Part shown: in pieces, positions 6,843-14,679 of the stretch | Layout: each line of letters starts with the position of its first letter | Position numbering within the stretch: the first letter of the stretch is position 1 | Virus record (IMG/VR): IMGVR_UViG_3300033183_000245 | Coordinates: 1-34,527 of that record | DNA: 34,527 bases | From: a virus | Direction: 5' to 3' (one strand) | The notes under the pieces: model-generated | Database searches by the model: none | What the model was told of the DNA's origin: nothing | The model's input: only the letters and a program-made list of their open reading frames with translations | Translations under genes and position numbers: made by a program

Positions 6843-7146
6843 AATCCGCTTAGGCAAGCTGATGCTGAAGTACGAACGCGAACAGGCAATTTTGGGCAAG
6901 CGGCCACCGCTACCCTGCGACCTCCGCATGAGGCTCAAGGAGTACAAGCGGCCAGATCGCACCAAGGATGTTCTGCACCACATCAACGCGCACAACGGCA
7001 TCACCACGAAGCAGTTGTTTGAGAAGGTCAACTTTTCCTACGAAGACTTTCAGGCTGCGCTCCGCACTTTGGTGAAGCGCGGTCAGGTGCTGGTGGGCCA
7101 ACAGGGCCGCAGCAAGATTTATTTCCCGATGGTCAAAGGACGGTAG
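6835..7146 (+). CDS. Hypothetical protein with winged-helix-like C-terminus
   Basis: 103 aa from the ATG at 6835, which has GGAGA six bases upstream; an ATG at 6829 is too close to it. It overlaps the previous gene by 8 bp. The C-terminal two thirds, KDVLHHINAHNGITTKQLFEKVNFSYEDFQAALRTLVKRGQVLVGQQGRSKIYFP, have the helix-helix-recognition helix-wing layout of a winged helix domain. The N-terminus is basic. It could regulate the switch to late genes or act as a replication accessory protein; neither is shown. Confidence 0.6.
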   Translation: MDEIRLGKLMLKYEREQAILGKRPPLPCDLRMRLKEYKRPDRTKDVLHHINAHNGITTKQLFEKVNFSYEDFQAALRTLVKRGQVLVGQQGRSKIYFPMVKGR

Positions 7147-7148
7147 CT

Positions 7149-7703
7149 ATGCTGACAGACGAAAAGCTGAAACGGCTATGCGCACATGATTGGCGCACAA
7201 CGATCAAGGCAGGGACTGATGCGGCAAACGATAAACGCCGCAAAGGGACGCGCATTGATGGCACCCACGTCGCGTGGGAGTTGCTCAAAGACGCGGTATC
7301 CGTGTCACGGGTGGCATACGCCGCACCGCCACGGTCAGGTTACCCAAAGAAGTCTGCACTGCCTGACGGCGTGGATGAGGTCACGGCGTGGCAGCTGGTG
7401 AGCGCGTACTTGAAGGGCGAGATCGAAAACCTGCCATCCGCAGAAACAAAAGCGCCACGCCCCACGGCGCAGCAGATCACGCGGGCAGAGATGATATTGG
7501 AGCTGTGGCACCACGTGGCTTTGATGGAGAAGGGCGACCGTGACCGACTGAAAAAAGCGATATATCTGAAGGCCAGCGGTATGCGTCCAAGGGCCATTAG
7601 GGATCGCTTGGGGCTAAACTACCAGCAGCTTTGGAACGCACAAAAACAGGCGTGTTCAGACATCTGGGAAAAAATTTCGCAGTTATCGCAACTAGGGGGT
7701 TGA
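7149..7703 (+). CDS. DUF6362-like phage protein with C-terminal helix-turn-helix
   Basis: 184 aa, starting 2 bp after the previous stop. The layout of an AAPPRSGYPKKSALP segment, a PTAQQITRAEMILELWHHVALMEKGDRDRLKKAIYLKASG core and a GMRPRAIRDRLGLNYQQLWNAQKQA helix-turn-helix resembles DUF6362 proteins found in phages of alphaproteobacteria, where the end looks like sigma region 4. It is the last rightward early gene before the packaging region, a common place for late-gene regulators. Family assignment is from memory of the pattern and is moderate; the regulatory role is inference. Confidence 0.55.
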   Translation: MLTDEKLKRLCAHDWRTTIKAGTDAANDKRRKGTRIDGTHVAWELLKDAVSVSRVAYAAPPRSGYPKKSALPDGVDEVTAWQLVSAYLKGEIENLPSAETKAPRPTAQQITRAEMILELWHHVALMEKGDRDRLKKAIYLKASGMRPRAIRDRLGLNYQQLWNAQKQACSDIWEKISQLSQLGG

Positions 7704-7844
7704 TAAAACGTGAGACTATCCTGAGATTTTCACTAAGATTGGAAATCCTATGCTCGGATCGATCTTACCTTTCATCTGCTCCATACACGACCTTGACACC
7801 CATTGGGTCGTTTCCCTGTGTGGCGGCTGCTGAACTCCCAGTCG

Positions 7845-8075
7845 TCACACATCTTTTTCAGACGTTTGCTCCACGTCTTGCTTGTTTCTGAAATAAATCA
7901 CGATCTCTGGTTCGCCCCGATGGCCACAGTGCGAACAGCGTGATTTTGCTTTGATTTGTTCAATGTCGTTGATGCCACGATCAATGAACTGCTGCACGGG
8001 TACGTTTTTGTCGTGCCGACATTTCACGCACTGGATGTTCAACCAGTGTTTGTTAATCAGATTTAGTTTCGTCAC
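7845..8075 (-). CDS. Small zinc-ribbon protein (antiparallel cargo)
   Basis: About 76 aa if the GTG at 8075 is used; the start is uncertain because no ATG exists in frame, and a TTG at 8123 or one nearer the first cysteine is possible. The pairs CVKC and, 30 residues later, CSHCGHRGE form a four-cysteine zinc ribbon, followed by EIVIYF and a charged tail. It is encoded opposite to the phage operons and overlaps the 3' end of the gene upstream of it (8053-8418), so the two are probably co-transcribed. Function unknown. The 140 bp between 7704 and 7844 holds no gene that I can support. Confidence 0.5.
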   Translation of the reverse strand: MTKLNLINKHWLNIQCVKCRHDKNVPVQQFIDRGINDIEQIKAKSRCSHCGHRGEPEIVIYFRNKQDVEQTSEKDV

Positions 8076-8418
8076 TGCTAATGAACTTTTTGATTTCCCA
8101 GTAGGACGCAACAGAGAACACAATAGTGAGCAATATTAACATCCAGTTGCCACCCGAGGTAAACACGCCACGGGCGACAATGAAAGTGCCAAGAATAAAC
8201 ATAAATAAACGGAACAATGATGGTGTTCGGGCTTCTTCTTGCAATTGTGCTTTTCTAGCGGCCTTTTCTTCAGGTGTACTTTCGGAAAACAAGGTTTCCA
8301 AAACCGTAGGCTCGTGGTCAGTGGGTGATACTCTCGCCCCACAGTGTGGACAAAGTCTTGCTGAGCGAGCAAGTCGCTCGCGACACTCTGGACAACCCCA
8401 AAATCGCAACCCTGACAT
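8053..8418 (-). CDS. Zinc-ribbon membrane protein (antiparallel cargo)
   Basis: 121 aa from the ATG at 8418, with GAAAGGCAAAAGG upstream; the frame is open farther but into the HNH gene. Residues 9-28 hold CPECRERLARSARLCPHCG, a compact zinc ribbon. After an acidic linker, residues about 72-112 form two membrane segments (LFRLFMFILGTFIVARGVF and WMLILLTIVFSVASYW). This is the zinc-ribbon plus two-helix plan common in small bacterial membrane proteins of unknown function. Its start lies 26 bp from the divergent HNH start. An immunity or superinfection role is possible but not shown. Confidence 0.6.
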   Translation of the reverse strand: MSGLRFWGCPECRERLARSARLCPHCGARVSPTDHEPTVLETLFSESTPEEKAARKAQLQEEARTPSLFRLFMFILGTFIVARGVFTSGGNWMLILLTIVFSVASYWEIKKFISSDETKSD

Positions 8419-8444
8419 GCCTTTTGCCTTTCTGTAGGTGCACC

Positions 8445-8792
8445 TTGAAAACACAGCAACGCAGTCCCGAAGCACATGTATATCGCTCACTGTACAGTTC
8501 AAAGCATTGGGCGACAATACGGCGTCAGGCACTGACACGGGACGAATACAGATGCCAGCACAGCGGCTGTGGTGCGCACCTGCAAGCGGGCAGGGATCAC
8601 CCACGCAGCGCGGTTGTACACCACCTGAAACCGCATAAGGGCGATCTCGAATTGTTCTTCGATTTAAATAATCTGCAATCCGTCTGCTGGACTTGTCACA
8701 GTGGCGACATCCAATCGACTGAGGCACTAGGCTACGACAGCACAATAGGAAGCGATGGTTGGCCTATTGATCCAAGGCACCCAAGCGTCTAG
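8445..8792 (+). CDS. HNH endonuclease of the packaging module
   Basis: 115 aa from a TTG at 8445 (TAGGTG eight bases upstream), chosen because the conserved part begins VYRSLYSSKHWATIRRQAL. Motifs: CQHSGC as first zinc pair, AVVHHLKPHKGD with the catalytic histidines, DLNNLQSVCWTCHSGDIQ with Asn and the second cysteine pair. Such HNH proteins sit immediately upstream of P27-type small terminases in HK97-like phages and are needed with TerL for cos cleavage and packaging. The gene order here agrees, except that a leftward cargo gene separates it from terS. Confidence 0.8.
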   Translation: MKTQQRSPEAHVYRSLYSSKHWATIRRQALTRDEYRCQHSGCGAHLQAGRDHPRSAVVHHLKPHKGDLELFFDLNNLQSVCWTCHSGDIQSTEALGYDSTIGSDGWPIDPRHPSV

Positions 8793-8818
8793 CACAAAAG
8801 AGCGCAGTCGCTTGTGTC

Positions 8819-9199
8819 TTATTGGTCCATGTAAGAAAAATTTGGGACGTATTCCTTTTTCAAGATTTTTTTCAAATCTTTAATGCAACTGTTAAAAACT
8901 TCTTGAGTGAGTTTTATTTCACGAAGGATAAGTTTGGCTTTCGTGTCATCTTGCGCTTTCCTGCGGACAGGGTTTCTTCTCTTTATAAAACCATTGTTTT
9001 CCAAAAGTGTTGTAATTTCGTGTATCGGGCCAGTTTCAAATCGACTATTGAGTTCCCATTGGTTCCAACGTTCTATTTCATAGCAATAAACCACCCTGTG
9101 TATCTGTTGATCAATCTTGTTCAGTTGTGAAACGTCAATAGTTTGGGCGTGGGAGTTACTCGACAGCAACATTACTAACACAAATAAAATCTTCTTCAT
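8819..9199 (-). CDS. Secreted protein of unknown function (antiparallel cargo)
   Basis: 126 aa from the ATG at 9199 (GGAAG before it). MKKILFVLVMLLSSNSHAQ is a clear Sec signal peptide with cleavage after Ala. The mature part is charged, helical, with two cysteines (VVYCYEIERW and NSCIKDL) that could form one periplasmic disulfide. It is inserted between the HNH gene and terS, opposite to them, and is AT-richer by eye than its neighbours. No family recognised. The 137 bp to the right (9200-9336) hold no gene; GGGGGGTGGGTC at 9249-9260 lies where cos is expected in HNH/P27 phages but I cannot confirm it. Confidence 0.65.
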   Translation of the reverse strand: MKKILFVLVMLLSSNSHAQTIDVSQLNKIDQQIHRVVYCYEIERWNQWELNSRFETGPIHEITTLLENNGFIKRRNPVRRKAQDDTKAKLILREIKLTQEVFNSCIKDLKKILKKEYVPNFSYMDQ

Positions 9200-9336
9200 C
9201 ACACTTCCACATATACACGCATGCTATGACGCAAAGCGTAATTTTAAATGGGGGGTGGGTCAAAGACAAAAATCATCAACACGCAAACCAGCGACCCCAT
9301 AAAAAATGTTTTGCTAACTAGGATTTTTCTCACGAC

Positions 9337-9792
9337 ATGCCTCGTAAACGCACAGACAGCAAAGAAAACGCAGCGCAAATTATGGCAAAGTCCGCAGTGC
9401 CAATTACTGTGCCGAGCAATGTCCCGCTAAGCGATACAGACATCCCATTTTATCACAACGTGATTGGTGAGTTTGCGCGAAGCCAGTGGACAGAACATGC
9501 CCTTGAGATCGCAGCCATGATGGCGCGGACGATGCATGATCTAAACGCAGAGCAACAAGCGTTGCGTGAAGAGGGTTACATTGCTGTCCGTGAAAACGGC
9601 ACGACCGTTGAGAACCCGCGCACAAGGATCGTTAAAAGTCTGACGTCTGATCTGCTATCGCTGCGTAGATCATTGGGCGTCAACGCGCGGGCGCGCGAAG
9701 AGGCTCACGTTGCTAGTAAGAAAACACTAATTGCCAAAGCCATTGAGGCTGACAACCCGCTGGATGATGGCCTGATAGCAAGGCCGCAGTAA
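9337..9792 (+). CDS. terS: Terminase small subunit, P27 family
   Basis: 151 aa. N-terminus PRKRTDSKENAAQIMAKSAVPITVPSNVPLSDTDIPFYHNVIGEFARSQWTEHALEIAAMMAR shows the P27 pattern of a basic start and a helical segment after a proline-rich stretch; then a helical core with LNAEQQALREEGY and PRTRIVKSLTSDLLSLRRSLGVNARA, which matches the usual P27 ending (R-x-L-G-L/V). Small terminases recognise the phage packaging site and deliver it to TerL. The gene is 356 bp ahead of terL because of one inserted antiparallel gene. Confidence 0.8.
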   Translation: MPRKRTDSKENAAQIMAKSAVPITVPSNVPLSDTDIPFYHNVIGEFARSQWTEHALEIAAMMARTMHDLNAEQQALREEGYIAVRENGTTVENPRTRIVKSLTSDLLSLRRSLGVNARAREEAHVASKKTLIAKAIEADNPLDDGLIARPQ

Positions 9793-9793
9793 G

Positions 9794-10108
9794 TTAATCA
9801 CCACCAAATTCAAACCGAGCATCTAATTCGCAGGTGAATGTAAAAGATTTTGGAGAAAATTTGTCTCTGTAAGGCAGCACCTCAGACTTCGTCCATTCAT
9901 CAACTATTTTGAAGTCGTCTACTTCTTGAGCCGTCCATACAGCAGTTTGCTTACATGGATCACTTACGTCTGTGGCGATCTCGACGGTAAATTTATCTTT
10001 TAACTCAGCATCAAACTCTGACCATTTTTGCTTTAGGATCATAACAAACATTTGGCAATCCTGCGCATCTTTAAAGGTATTCATGATAGTTCGTCTGATC
10101 TCTGGCAT
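9794..10108 (-). CDS. Small two-cysteine-pattern cargo protein between terS and terL
   Basis: 104 aa from the ATG at 10108, which has GAGGAA seven bases before it. Longer versions from 10144 are open and would add a short hydrophobic start (MVAFFQTV) like that of two related genes at 16844 and 17134. The signature FKDAQDC early and FTFTC near the end matches the F-[SK]-x2-[EQ]-[EDH]-C and [FY]-x-C pattern of those proteins; an extra cysteine sits in the middle (DPCKQ). It fills the terS-terL gap almost exactly: 1 bp from terS, 40 bp from the terL start. No known family. Confidence 0.6.
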   Translation of the reverse strand: MPEIRRTIMNTFKDAQDCQMFVMILKQKWSEFDAELKDKFTVEIATDVSDPCKQTAVWTAQEVDDFKIVDEWTKSEVLPYRDKFSPKSFTFTCELDARFEFGGD

Positions 10109-10148
10109 GTAGGTGTTCCTCACTGTTTGAAAGAAAGCTACCATAAAA

Positions 10149-11666
10149 ATGACGACACGCGGAGAAAAGGTTTGCCAGTTCATTGAACGCTACTGCCTGA
10201 TCCCAGAAGGTAGCAAAGTTGGCCAGCCGATAAAGCTGTTGGACTTCCAGCGTAAGTTTGTTTTGGATGTCTACGATAATCCAGCGGGGACGTCGCGTGC
10301 TTATCTCTCGGTGGCCCGCAAGAATGGCAAATCTGCTCTTATCGCCGCAATCGTATTGGCGCACTTAGTTGGGCCAGAAGCAAAGCAGAATAGCCAGATC
10401 ATCAGTGGTGCGCGATCACGCGATCAGGCCGCGTTGGTTTTCAAACTTGCTGAAAAGATGGTCAGACTATCGGATGAGCTAACAAAAATTGTGCGTATCG
10501 TGCCAAGCCAAAAGTCATTGGTCGGTTTGCCCTGTAATGTTGAGTACCGAGCGATCTCTGCTGAAGCGGGGACCGCGCATGGCTTATCCCCTACCTTAGC
10601 CGTGCTTGATGAAGTCGGGCAGGTTCGTGGTCCTCACGATCCGTTCGTGGAGGCTATTGAGACGGCGCAAGGTGCGCATCATCAGCCCCTGTTGATTGCC
10701 ATCAGCACCCAAGCCGCCACGGACGGTGACTTGTTTTCGCTGTGGTTGGATGACGCCGCGAACTCTGCTGATCCACGTATCGTGTCACATCTCTACACCG
10801 CACCGAAGGATTGCGAACTGTCAGACCGCAAAGCGTGGGCTGCGGCTAACCCTGCAATGGCGCAGTTTCGATCACAAACTGATATTGAAGACTTTGCTGC
10901 ACAAGCCGAACGGCTCCCAGCAAAGGCAAACTCATTTCGCTGGCTCTACTTGAACCAGCGCATAGAGGCGCAATCGCCATTCCTATCTCGGGCAGAGTGG
11001 GAGGCAAACAACGCGTCTCCCAACGTCGAGCACGGAGATTATTGCTTCGCAGGATTGGACTTGTCAGCTAGCCGTGACCTTACGGCTCTCGTCTTAGTTT
11101 TTCCCAAAGCGGACAAGTTTCACATACAGCCTCATTTTTTCCTCCCTTCAGACGGGCTGCGTGATAAATCCCAAGCGGAGAAAACTCCCTTTGACCTCTG
11201 GGCCGACGAAGGATTTCTGCACACAATAGAGGGGCCAGTCATTCAGCCTGCTATTGTGGCGCAGACTGTAGCGGAAATTGCGGAAACATATGATCTGCAG
11301 TTGCTGGCGTATGACCGCTGGCGGATCAATGACTTCCAGCGCGAGTTGGATAACATTGGTGCGCAGATACCTATGAAAGCCTTTGGGCAGGGGTTTAGAG
11401 ATATGTCGCCCGCTGTCGATAAACTGGAACGCCTAGTTGCAGAGCGCAAGTTATGCCATGGCGGTCACCCGATTATGAACATGTGCGCGGCTGGTGCTGT
11501 TGTGCAATCTGACCCCGCAGGGAACAGGAAGCTGCACAAAGCTAAAAGCTATTCAAAAATCGACGGACTGGTTGCGCTAGCGATGGCATTGGGATGCATG
11601 AGTGCGGACGACTTAATACAACCGACGTCGCCTTGGGATGACCCAAACTTTAAGTTGGCGGTTTAA
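10149..11666 (+). CDS. terL: Terminase large subunit (YmfN / HK97 type)
   Basis: 505 aa. The ATPase half has an adenine-binding LLDFQRKFV motif, Walker A SVARKNGKS, Walker B LAVLDEVGQ and the coupling motif AISTQA. The nuclease half shows FAGLDLSASRDLTALV with its catalytic Asp, a second acidic site in AYDRWRINDFQREL, and the closing KIDGLVALAMALG. TerL pumps phage DNA into the prohead and cuts it at unit length. GAAAG lies about 15 bases before the ATG. Its stop overlaps the stop of the convergent cargo gene by 3-4 bp. Confidence 0.92.
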   Translation: MTTRGEKVCQFIERYCLIPEGSKVGQPIKLLDFQRKFVLDVYDNPAGTSRAYLSVARKNGKSALIAAIVLAHLVGPEAKQNSQIISGARSRDQAALVFKLAEKMVRLSDELTKIVRIVPSQKSLVGLPCNVEYRAISAEAGTAHGLSPTLAVLDEVGQVRGPHDPFVEAIETAQGAHHQPLLIAISTQAATDGDLFSLWLDDAANSADPRIVSHLYTAPKDCELSDRKAWAAANPAMAQFRSQTDIEDFAAQAERLPAKANSFRWLYLNQRIEAQSPFLSRAEWEANNASPNVEHGDYCFAGLDLSASRDLTALVLVFPKADKFHIQPHFFLPSDGLRDKSQAEKTPFDLWADEGFLHTIEGPVIQPAIVAQTVAEIAETYDLQLLAYDRWRINDFQRELDNIGAQIPMKAFGQGFRDMSPAVDKLERLVAERKLCHGGHPIMNMCAAGAVVQSDPAGNRKLHKAKSYSKIDGLVALAMALGCMSADDLIQPTSPWDDPNFKLAV

Positions 11667-12136
11667 TTTAAGTCTGCTTCCAGTTTAAAACCTGCGTTTT
11701 TTAAGAAGCCGATAAAGTCCCGCATATTCTCGTGACCCTGTATACTTTTGACCGCAAAATATCCTGAACTCATCGAAAAGGCTTCGTAATATTTGCATGG
11801 ATCGGTATTAGGAATTACGTTGCTAATTTCGTCTAAATGCTTCTCGTAGCCTGCCCCTAGAGTTATTTTGACCATGTTATTTGGTAAAACTTCAGCGATC
11901 AAATCTGGCCAATACTTAGATTTTTCGTCCGTTGACATGCTTTTCATTAGGAAAAGTTGATTGTCTTTTTCACAGAAGTCTAGGTTAGACACATACGCTT
12001 TATCACCAACCAAAAGGTCGCCGATTAAGTAGCCATATGTAACTCTTCTTACCTCATCACGCGTTACGTTTACGTCAAACGCTTGAAGCTGAGTTGACCA
12101 AAATATCGCACTAACGAAAAACAAAATCGAACGCAT
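11663..12136 (-). CDS. Secreted protein of unknown function (antiparallel cargo)
   Basis: 157 aa from the ATG at 12136, with GGAG seven bases upstream. MRSILFFVSAIFWSTQLQA is a Sec signal peptide ending at an Ala-x-Ala-like site. The mature domain (about 138 aa) is mixed alpha/beta, with two cysteines (LDFCEKD and DPCKYYEA), and ends in a conserved-looking block, MRDFIGFLKNAGFKLEADL. It overlaps the terL stop and ends 30 bp short of the divergent portal start, so it has been fitted into a minimal gap. A periplasmic role in the lysogen is likely; function is not recognised. Confidence 0.65.
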   Translation of the reverse strand: MRSILFFVSAIFWSTQLQAFDVNVTRDEVRRVTYGYLIGDLLVGDKAYVSNLDFCEKDNQLFLMKSMSTDEKSKYWPDLIAEVLPNNMVKITLGAGYEKHLDEISNVIPNTDPCKYYEAFSMSSGYFAVKSIQGHENMRDFIGFLKNAGFKLEADLN

Positions 12137-12166
12137 ATAAAATCTCCATAATGAGGCAACGCTACT

Positions 12167-13360
12167 ATGGGCATGTTTGACAGATTTATAAAGACCGAAC
12201 AACGATCACTTGAAAACCCGACTGTGCCTGTTTCTGCGGACAACTTCCTGCACTTGATGGGCTGGGGTGACTTTCATTCCACCTCTGGTGTGACGGTCAA
12301 TATCGACACTGCTCTTGGCGTTCCTGCTGTTTGGGCTGCAGTCAACTTTATCTCAGGCACGTTGGCCAGCCTGCCGCTTGAAGTATATCGCGCAAACGAG
12401 CGTGTGACGGATGGAATTGGCGCGTGGCTCAACCGTGCGATCAATCCAACGACATCTTCGTTTCAATGGCGCAAGTACAGCTACGAGCAAACCCTAACAG
12501 GTGGACGCTCAGTCACGCTAATCCTGCGCAACGGGCGCGGTGATGTGACGGACTTGGTGCCGCTTGACCCTGCTGATCTGCATGTTCAAGAAGTCATGAC
12601 ATCGGAGTTTCCGACGAAAACTTACCGCAGTAAGAGCCGCGTTTACCAAGCCTCAGAGGTCATCGACCTGACCTTTATGCAGAAGCACAATCAGATCGAC
12701 ATACGTGGTCCGATTATGGCGAACAAAGACATCATTGGTTTGGCCATTGCGTCAGCCCGCTATGGCTCTAAAGCGTTCCAGTCTGGTGGTATCCCGCCAG
12801 CGGTACTGCAGGGTCCATTCCAAAGCGGTGCAGCGGCACAGCGGGCGTCTGAGGACGTCGCAGCCACAACTGCCAAGCTAGCGCGGGAAGGGCGACCAGT
12901 TATGGCTCTGCCTGCAGGTCACGAACTTCGATCTGTTGGGTTCTCCCCAGAGCAAATGCAGCTGTTGGAATTGCAGCAATTCTGCATTGAACAAATCGCG
13001 CGTATCTATTCATTACCGCCAGTCTTTATCCAAGATTTAAGTGATGGAACTTATTCCAACGTGGAGCAACAGGATTTGCATTTCGTAAAACACACGCTGC
13101 GTCGTTGGATTGAGCAGACAGAGCAGGAGATGAACCTTAAACTGTTTGGCCGTGAAAGTGATACGGAAGTCCGCTTTAACGTGGATAGCTTGCTTCGTGG
13201 TGATTTGAAAACCCGTATGGAAGCACACGCGACTGCAATTCAGAACGGCATTAAGACGCCAAACGAAGTGCGTGAAAAAGAAGGCTTAGAGCCATTACCC
13301 GCTGGCGATGATCTGATGATCCAAGGTGCGACTGTGCCGATTGAAAGCCAAGATACGTAA
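12167..13360 (+). CDS. Portal protein, HK97 family
   Basis: 397 aa. Characteristic motifs: TALGVPAVWAAVNFISGTLASLPLEVYR near residue 45, WRKYSYEQTLTGGRSVTLILRNGRG, DIIGLAIASARYG, and FCIEQIARIYSLPPVFIQDLSDGTYSNVEQQ, which are those of HK97 gp3-type portals. It forms the dodecameric DNA gate at the capsid vertex. The C-terminus ends PIESQDT, but a 59-bp copy of the preceding DNA at 14590 continues in frame as GEGEAVVVS to a TAG at 14679. The present end is therefore a replacement made when the next gene was inserted. Confidence 0.9.
   Translation: MGMFDRFIKTEQRSLENPTVPVSADNFLHLMGWGDFHSTSGVTVNIDTALGVPAVWAAVNFISGTLASLPLEVYRANERVTDGIGAWLNRAINPTTSSFQWRKYSYEQTLTGGRSVTLILRNGRGDVTDLVPLDPADLHVQEVMTSEFPTKTYRSKSRVYQASEVIDLTFMQKHNQIDIRGPIMANKDIIGLAIASARYGSKAFQSGGIPPAVLQGPFQSGAAAQRASEDVAATTAKLAREGRPVMALPAGHELRSVGFSPEQMQLLELQQFCIEQIARIYSLPPVFIQDLSDGTYSNVEQQDLHFVKHTLRRWIEQTEQEMNLKLFGRESDTEVRFNVDSLLRGDLKTRMEAHATAIQNGIKTPNEVREKEGLEPLPAGDDLMIQGATVPIESQDT
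13292..13350. repeat. 59-bp portal-end duplication, left copy
   Basis: Identical to 14590-14648 except at two positions, both synonymous in the portal frame (TTA/CTA for Leu and AGC/AGT for Ser). It encodes PLPAGDDLMIQGATVPIES. The pair brackets the 13412-14587 gene. Confidence 0.95.
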
Positions 13361-13363
13361 CTC

Positions 13364-13395
13364 TTGCAATAAGTCTCTCATGTCTCATAATGAGA
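13364..13395 (+). promoter_or_regulatory. Promoter of the inserted cargo gene with overlapping palindrome
   Basis: TTGCAA (13364-13369), 16 bases, then CATAAT (13386-13391) give a credible sigma-70-type promoter 20 bp ahead of the cargo start codon. The perfect palindrome TCTCAT-A-ATGAGA (13383-13395) covers the -10 element, a good place for a repressor. An own promoter is the hallmark of a phage moron. The reading is by eye. Confidence 0.5.
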
Positions 13396-13411
13396 TAGGG
13401 AGATTTTGGTC

Positions 13412-14587
13412 ATGCTGCGTTTCTTTTTTATTTTAATTAGCGTTTTAATTACTGCGTTTGGCAGTTCAAGTTTAGCTAAGGGCGTCTCTTGCCTGCCAGA
13501 TGGTTATCCTCATGTAAAAATAAGTCCGGGTTGGGATTGTAATAAAGCGTCAACTGCGACTGAAAAAGCCATATGTGAAAAACAAGGTCCACCACATTAC
13601 CCTGCGGTGAAAGATTTTTTGGTTGGGCAGATATATAAACAACTTAAAAACGCTGGACAATTGACACCTGTGCTAATGGAGCAATTTCGCATCAACAAAG
13701 ACAATCGCGATTATTGCGGTGACAATGTTAGTTGTATCTCCAAAGCGCGTGGTGCTCAGCTTAAATCTTTACTGAATTTAGATCAGATTACTGAAGACGA
13801 GTATGAAGCATGGTATTGCGAATTTATTGAAACCAATAATTTGATGCCAAGTGCAGATGAAATAGCTGCATTCAAAGCAAAAAGTGATGCCGATTTTGCT
13901 AAAAAGGTTGCTGAAGAAGAGGCGCGTAAAGCCAAGCAAGCAAAAGAATACGAACAAAGAATGGCGAAATTGGCTGAGCAAAAAGCCAAAGAAGAGGCAG
14001 AACAAAAAGTCTTAAAACAGAAATGGGATACTAAGCGCAGCGAGTTGTTAGCGAACAGTATAGGCTACAGAAATATTCTGCTGTACATGACTAAAATGGA
14101 AATTCGTGACGAAGCAAAATGCTTTTTAAAGCCCCAAGTCAATGCTGTGTGCTACGGCTTGGATAACATAAAGTTTGGCGGTATTTTTGATGAAATTCCC
14201 GACTTTAAAAGTTTGGATCGCGTCTTAGTCAGTCTGGAACTCGATTTAGGACCACTTGATACCTATTCTTGGGTGTCTGCGCTTTCGAATTGGAGCAACG
14301 CCGATCCTGAAGATCGAAATATTTATCAGAATATGCGATCTATTTTGGATAAAAAATACAAACTAGATTTTGAATTTAGTGAAAGAGATATAACTTTTTT
14401 TGATGACGGTGAAAAAAACACATTGCGAGTGTCTTATAATAGAGGGCAAGTGACGCTAGAGTTGCGCAAGAAAAAGATCGATTACTCAACCGACATCAGA
14501 CTGTTTTTAAACTACCAAACACCAGAATTAGGTGCGAAATATATGCAGCGGTACGAACCTAAAAAAGCAAAAGCGAGCGACTTTTAA
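13412..14587 (+). CDS. Secreted LprI-like N-terminal domain plus coiled coil, inserted cargo
   Basis: 391 aa from the ATG at 13412 (AGGGAG upstream); a TTG six bases earlier is unlikely. Residues 1-23 are a signal peptide (MLRFFFILISVLITAFGSSSLAK). Residues about 35-125 carry WDCNKASTATEKAICE and later GDNVSCISKARGAQLKSLL, the cysteine pattern of LprI/DUF1311 lysozyme-inhibitor-like proteins. Residues about 145-210 are a Lys/Glu/Ala coiled coil. The C-terminal 180 residues are an unrecognised domain with two more cysteines. It is rightward like the late genes, AT-rich by eye, has its own promoter, and sits between two copies of the portal end. A periplasmic envelope-protection role is plausible but inferred. 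Confidence 0.7.
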   Translation: MLRFFFILISVLITAFGSSSLAKGVSCLPDGYPHVKISPGWDCNKASTATEKAICEKQGPPHYPAVKDFLVGQIYKQLKNAGQLTPVLMEQFRINKDNRDYCGDNVSCISKARGAQLKSLLNLDQITEDEYEAWYCEFIETNNLMPSADEIAAFKAKSDADFAKKVAEEEARKAKQAKEYEQRMAKLAEQKAKEEAEQKVLKQKWDTKRSELLANSIGYRNILLYMTKMEIRDEAKCFLKPQVNAVCYGLDNIKFGGIFDEIPDFKSLDRVLVSLELDLGPLDTYSWVSALSNWSNADPEDRNIYQNMRSILDKKYKLDFEFSERDITFFDDGEKNTLRVSYNRGQVTLELRKKKIDYSTDIRLFLNYQTPELGAKYMQRYEPKKAKASDF

Positions 14588-14589
14588 AA

Positions 14590-14648
14590 CCACTACCCGC
14601 TGGCGATGATCTGATGATCCAAGGTGCGACTGTGCCGATTGAAAGTCA
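14590..14648. repeat. 59-bp portal-end duplication, right copy
   Basis: Second copy of 13292-13350. It lies 2 bp after the cargo stop codon and keeps the original downstream codons of the portal gene. Confidence 0.95.
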
Positions 14649-14679
14649 GGGTGAGGGTGAAGCGGTAGTAGTTTCGTAG
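14590..14679 (+). pseudogene. Orphaned original 3' end of the portal gene
   Basis: In frame it reads PLPAGDDLMIQGATVPIESQ followed by GEGEAVVVS and a TAG at 14677-14679. It has no start codon or ribosome site and is cut off from the portal gene by the cargo gene. It is the likely ancestral portal C-terminus. Confidence 0.85.

Noticed and set aside
8793-8818. Possible bidirectional terminator between HNH and the leftward secreted gene
   Set aside because: Short stems (CACA/TGTG and AGCG/CGCT) with an uneven bulge and no T-run; too weak to call.
9249-9260. GGGGGGTGGGTC as the cos site
   Set aside because: Its place between HNH and terS is right, but nothing in the sequence proves a cleavage site, so it was only noted.
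14600-14620. CTGATGA as a hammerhead ribozyme core
   Set aside because: It is part of the portal coding duplication and lacks the matching GAAA and stem layout.
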